A stretch of DNA of 13,818 nt. Source: Solirubrobacteraceae bacterium. GTDB lineage: Bacteria > Actinomycetota > Thermoleophilia > Solirubrobacterales > Solirubrobacteraceae. The stretch spans positions 1 through 13,818 of the forward strand of contig JAICJK010000021.1 of assembly GCA_025928415.1 (NCBI GenBank). The letters run 5' to 3'. Of this stretch, positions 12,747 to 13,818 are shown in pieces. The notes beneath the pieces are model-generated. The model made no database searches, was not told the DNA's origin, and saw nothing but the letters and a program-made list of their open reading frames with translations. Position numbers and translations under genes: made by a program. Position 1 is the first letter of the stretch. Each line of letters starts with the position of its first letter.

Positions 12747-13785
12747 CGCGATCGTCGTCGGGGCCGGGATCTGCGGCGCGTCGGCGGCGTTCGCCCTGCG
12801 CGAGCGCGGCCTCGACGTCCTGCTGGTGGACCGCGGGACGGTCGCGGGCGCCACGACGGGGCTGGGCGAGGGCAACGTCCTGGTGTCCGACAAGCACCCG
12901 GGCCCGGAGCGCGACCTGGCGCTGCTCGGCCGCGCGCTGTGGGCCGAGCTCGGCGTGCGCTTCTCCGCAGCGCGCGTCACGCGCAAGGGCGCGCTCGTGC
13001 TCGGCCACCCCGGCGGCGCGGACGCGTCCGGTTTGGAGCCCGCGCTGGCGCCGGGGACCCGGGCGCTGCTGGAGGCCGGCGACCTGCAGGTCGACCCGGG
13101 CGGGCTCACGCGCGCCCTGGCCGCGCAGGTGCGCGTGCGCGAGGGCGCCGAGGTCACGGGCGTGGGCCCGGGCGCGGTGACGCTGCGCGGCGGCGAGCGC
13201 CTGGCCTGCGAGCACGTGGTGGTGGCGACCGGGCCGTGGGCGGCGAGCCTCACCGGGCTGCCGGTCGAGCCGCGCAAGGGCCAGCTCGTCGCGCTGGCCG
13301 CCCCGCGCGGCCTCGTCGCCCACAAGCTCGTCGAGGCCGGCTACCTCGACGCGGCCGCGGGCGACGCGGCCGAGCTGATGCTCGCGAGCGTGATCGAGCA
13401 GACGCTCGACGGCGACGAGGTGCTCGTGGGCTCCAGCCGCGAGCGCGTCGGCTTCGATCCCGCCGTCCGCCCCGAGGTGACGCGCGCGCTGGTGCAGCGG
13501 GCCGCCCGCTGGGTCCCGGCGCTGCGCGACCTGCCGGTGACGCGCGCATGGTGCGGCTTCCGGCCCTGGCTGCCCGATGGCCTGCCCGCGATCGGCGCCC
13601 TGCAGGACGGCCTCTGGACCACGACCGGCCACGAGGGATCGGGCATCGGGCTCGGGCCCGTCTCGGGGCGGCTGCTCGCCCAGCTCGTCTGCGGCGAGGC
13701 GCCGGACCTCGACCCGGCGCCGTTCGACCCGCGGCGCTTCGCGCGCGGCGCGAGGCCGGCCCGCCTCGCGGCCGAGCGCCGCTGA
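12736..13785 (+). CDS. DadA-like FAD amino-acid dehydrogenase, probable D-hydroxyproline dehydrogenase subunit
   Basis: The 349-residue flavoprotein begins SADAIVVGAGICGASAAFALRERG (GxGxxG at 9-14) with Asp32 for the ADP ribose, followed by GATTGLGEGN. The middle carries VDPGGLTRALA and VVVATGPWAA. The C-terminus has CGFRPWLPDGLPAIG and TTTGHEGSGIGLGPVSGRLLA, the FAD-closing motif of the DAO family. In hydroxyproline catabolism the matching enzyme oxidises cis-4-hydroxy-D-proline to the pyrroline that the DapA-like enzyme deaminates. Some of these enzymes work with extra 2Fe-2S and FAD subunits, which would lie beyond 13785. It is slightly shorter than many family members. The GTG start is the last of four identical repeat-borne start sites, five bases after GAGGG. 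After the stop, the final 33 bases show nothing. Confidence 0.88.
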   Translation: MSADAIVVGAGICGASAAFALRERGLDVLLVDRGTVAGATTGLGEGNVLVSDKHPGPERDLALLGRALWAELGVRFSAARVTRKGALVLGHPGGADASGLEPALAPGTRALLEAGDLQVDPGGLTRALAAQVRVREGAEVTGVGPGAVTLRGGERLACEHVVVATGPWAASLTGLPVEPRKGQLVALAAPRGLVAHKLVEAGYLDAAAGDAAELMLASVIEQTLDGDEVLVGSSRERVGFDPAVRPEVTRALVQRAARWVPALRDLPVTRAWCGFRPWLPDGLPAIGALQDGLWTTTGHEGSGIGLGPVSGRLLAQLVCGEAPDLDPAPFDPRRFARGARPARLAAERR

Positions 13786-13818
13786 CGGCTACGCCGCTGC
13801 CGCGCGCGCCGCGCGGCC

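Larger units (their letters stand above)
12622..12750 (+). repeat. Tandem 30-31-base repeat across an operon gene junction, each unit with SD, GTG and TGA
   Basis: Units run 12622-12652, 12653-12682, 12683-12713 and 12714-12744, with a six-base remnant to 12750. All share CCCGAGGGCTTC, then (A/G)GTGTCGGCTGAC. Each holds GAGGG, five bases, then GTG (12644, 12674, 12705, 12736) and an overlapping TGA, as GTGTCGGCTGA. Unit 1 is the end of the epimerase gene and the GTG of unit 4 starts the dehydrogenase. Unit 2 lacks one T, which makes it 30 bases. The copies differ by only a few bases, so the expansion is recent or homogenised. There are no unique spacers, so it is not CRISPR. Confidence 0.93.

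Noticed and set aside
12622..12750. CRISPR array
   Set aside because: The 30-31-base units follow each other directly with no unique spacers, and they overlap coding sequence.
11353..13632. 759-residue minus-strand reading frame opposite the catabolic operon
   Set aside because: It lies opposite four well-recognised genes and is low-complexity Arg/Ala/Gly/His. Long antisense frames are expected in such GC-rich coding DNA.

Overview
The window is very GC-rich bacterial DNA with dense, short-gapped genes, GTG starts and overlapping stop/start codons. The block disA-carD-ispD-(PHP phosphatase)-ispF resembles the carD-ispD-ispF neighbourhood of Actinomycetota. Together with the membrane glycosyltransferase genes and the style of the proteins it suggests a deep-branching actinobacterium, perhaps Thermoleophilia/Solirubrobacterales. 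That placement is inferred from gene content only.

Left part (1-5650, all minus strand): a probable secreted zinc-metalloprotease lipoprotein that runs off the left edge; a small unknown protein; an FAD-dependent oxidoreductase of the protoporphyrinogen oxidase/UDP-galactopyranose mutase-like group; and two polytopic membrane proteins. One of these is a clear GT39/ArnT-like GT-C glycosyltransferase and the other is GT-C-like. These suggest envelope glycoconjugate synthesis. The 98-base gap before the oxidoreductase holds three CTAAC elements exactly 10 bases apart and a hairpin.

Middle part (5777-9853, minus strand): a housekeeping operon read disA -> carD -> ispD -> PHP-type phosphatase -> ispF -> small winged-helix-like protein. 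It combines c-di-AMP synthesis, RNA polymerase control, two MEP isoprenoid steps and probable histidinol phosphate hydrolysis. carD appears to begin at an ATT codon behind a perfect AAGGAGG. The first in-frame ATG would delete the start of the RNA-polymerase-binding domain.

The 184-base divergent region 9854-10037 carries two back-to-back candidate promoters, both predicting nearly leaderless mRNAs, and two perfect dyads.

Right part (10038-13785, plus strand): a FadR-type GntR regulator, a DapA-family lyase/deaminase, a two-cysteine proline racemase/4-hydroxyproline 2-epimerase and a DadA-like FAD amino-acid dehydrogenase. Together they look like a 4-hydroxyproline (or related imino acid) catabolic operon. 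The junction between the last two genes is expanded into about four tandem 30-31-base units. Each unit carries a Shine-Dalgarno-like GAGGG, a GTG start and an overlapping TGA stop, so the junction reads as a chain of tiny overlapping ORFs that could hand ribosomes from one gene to the next. This junction and the carD ATT start are the most unusual signals in the window.
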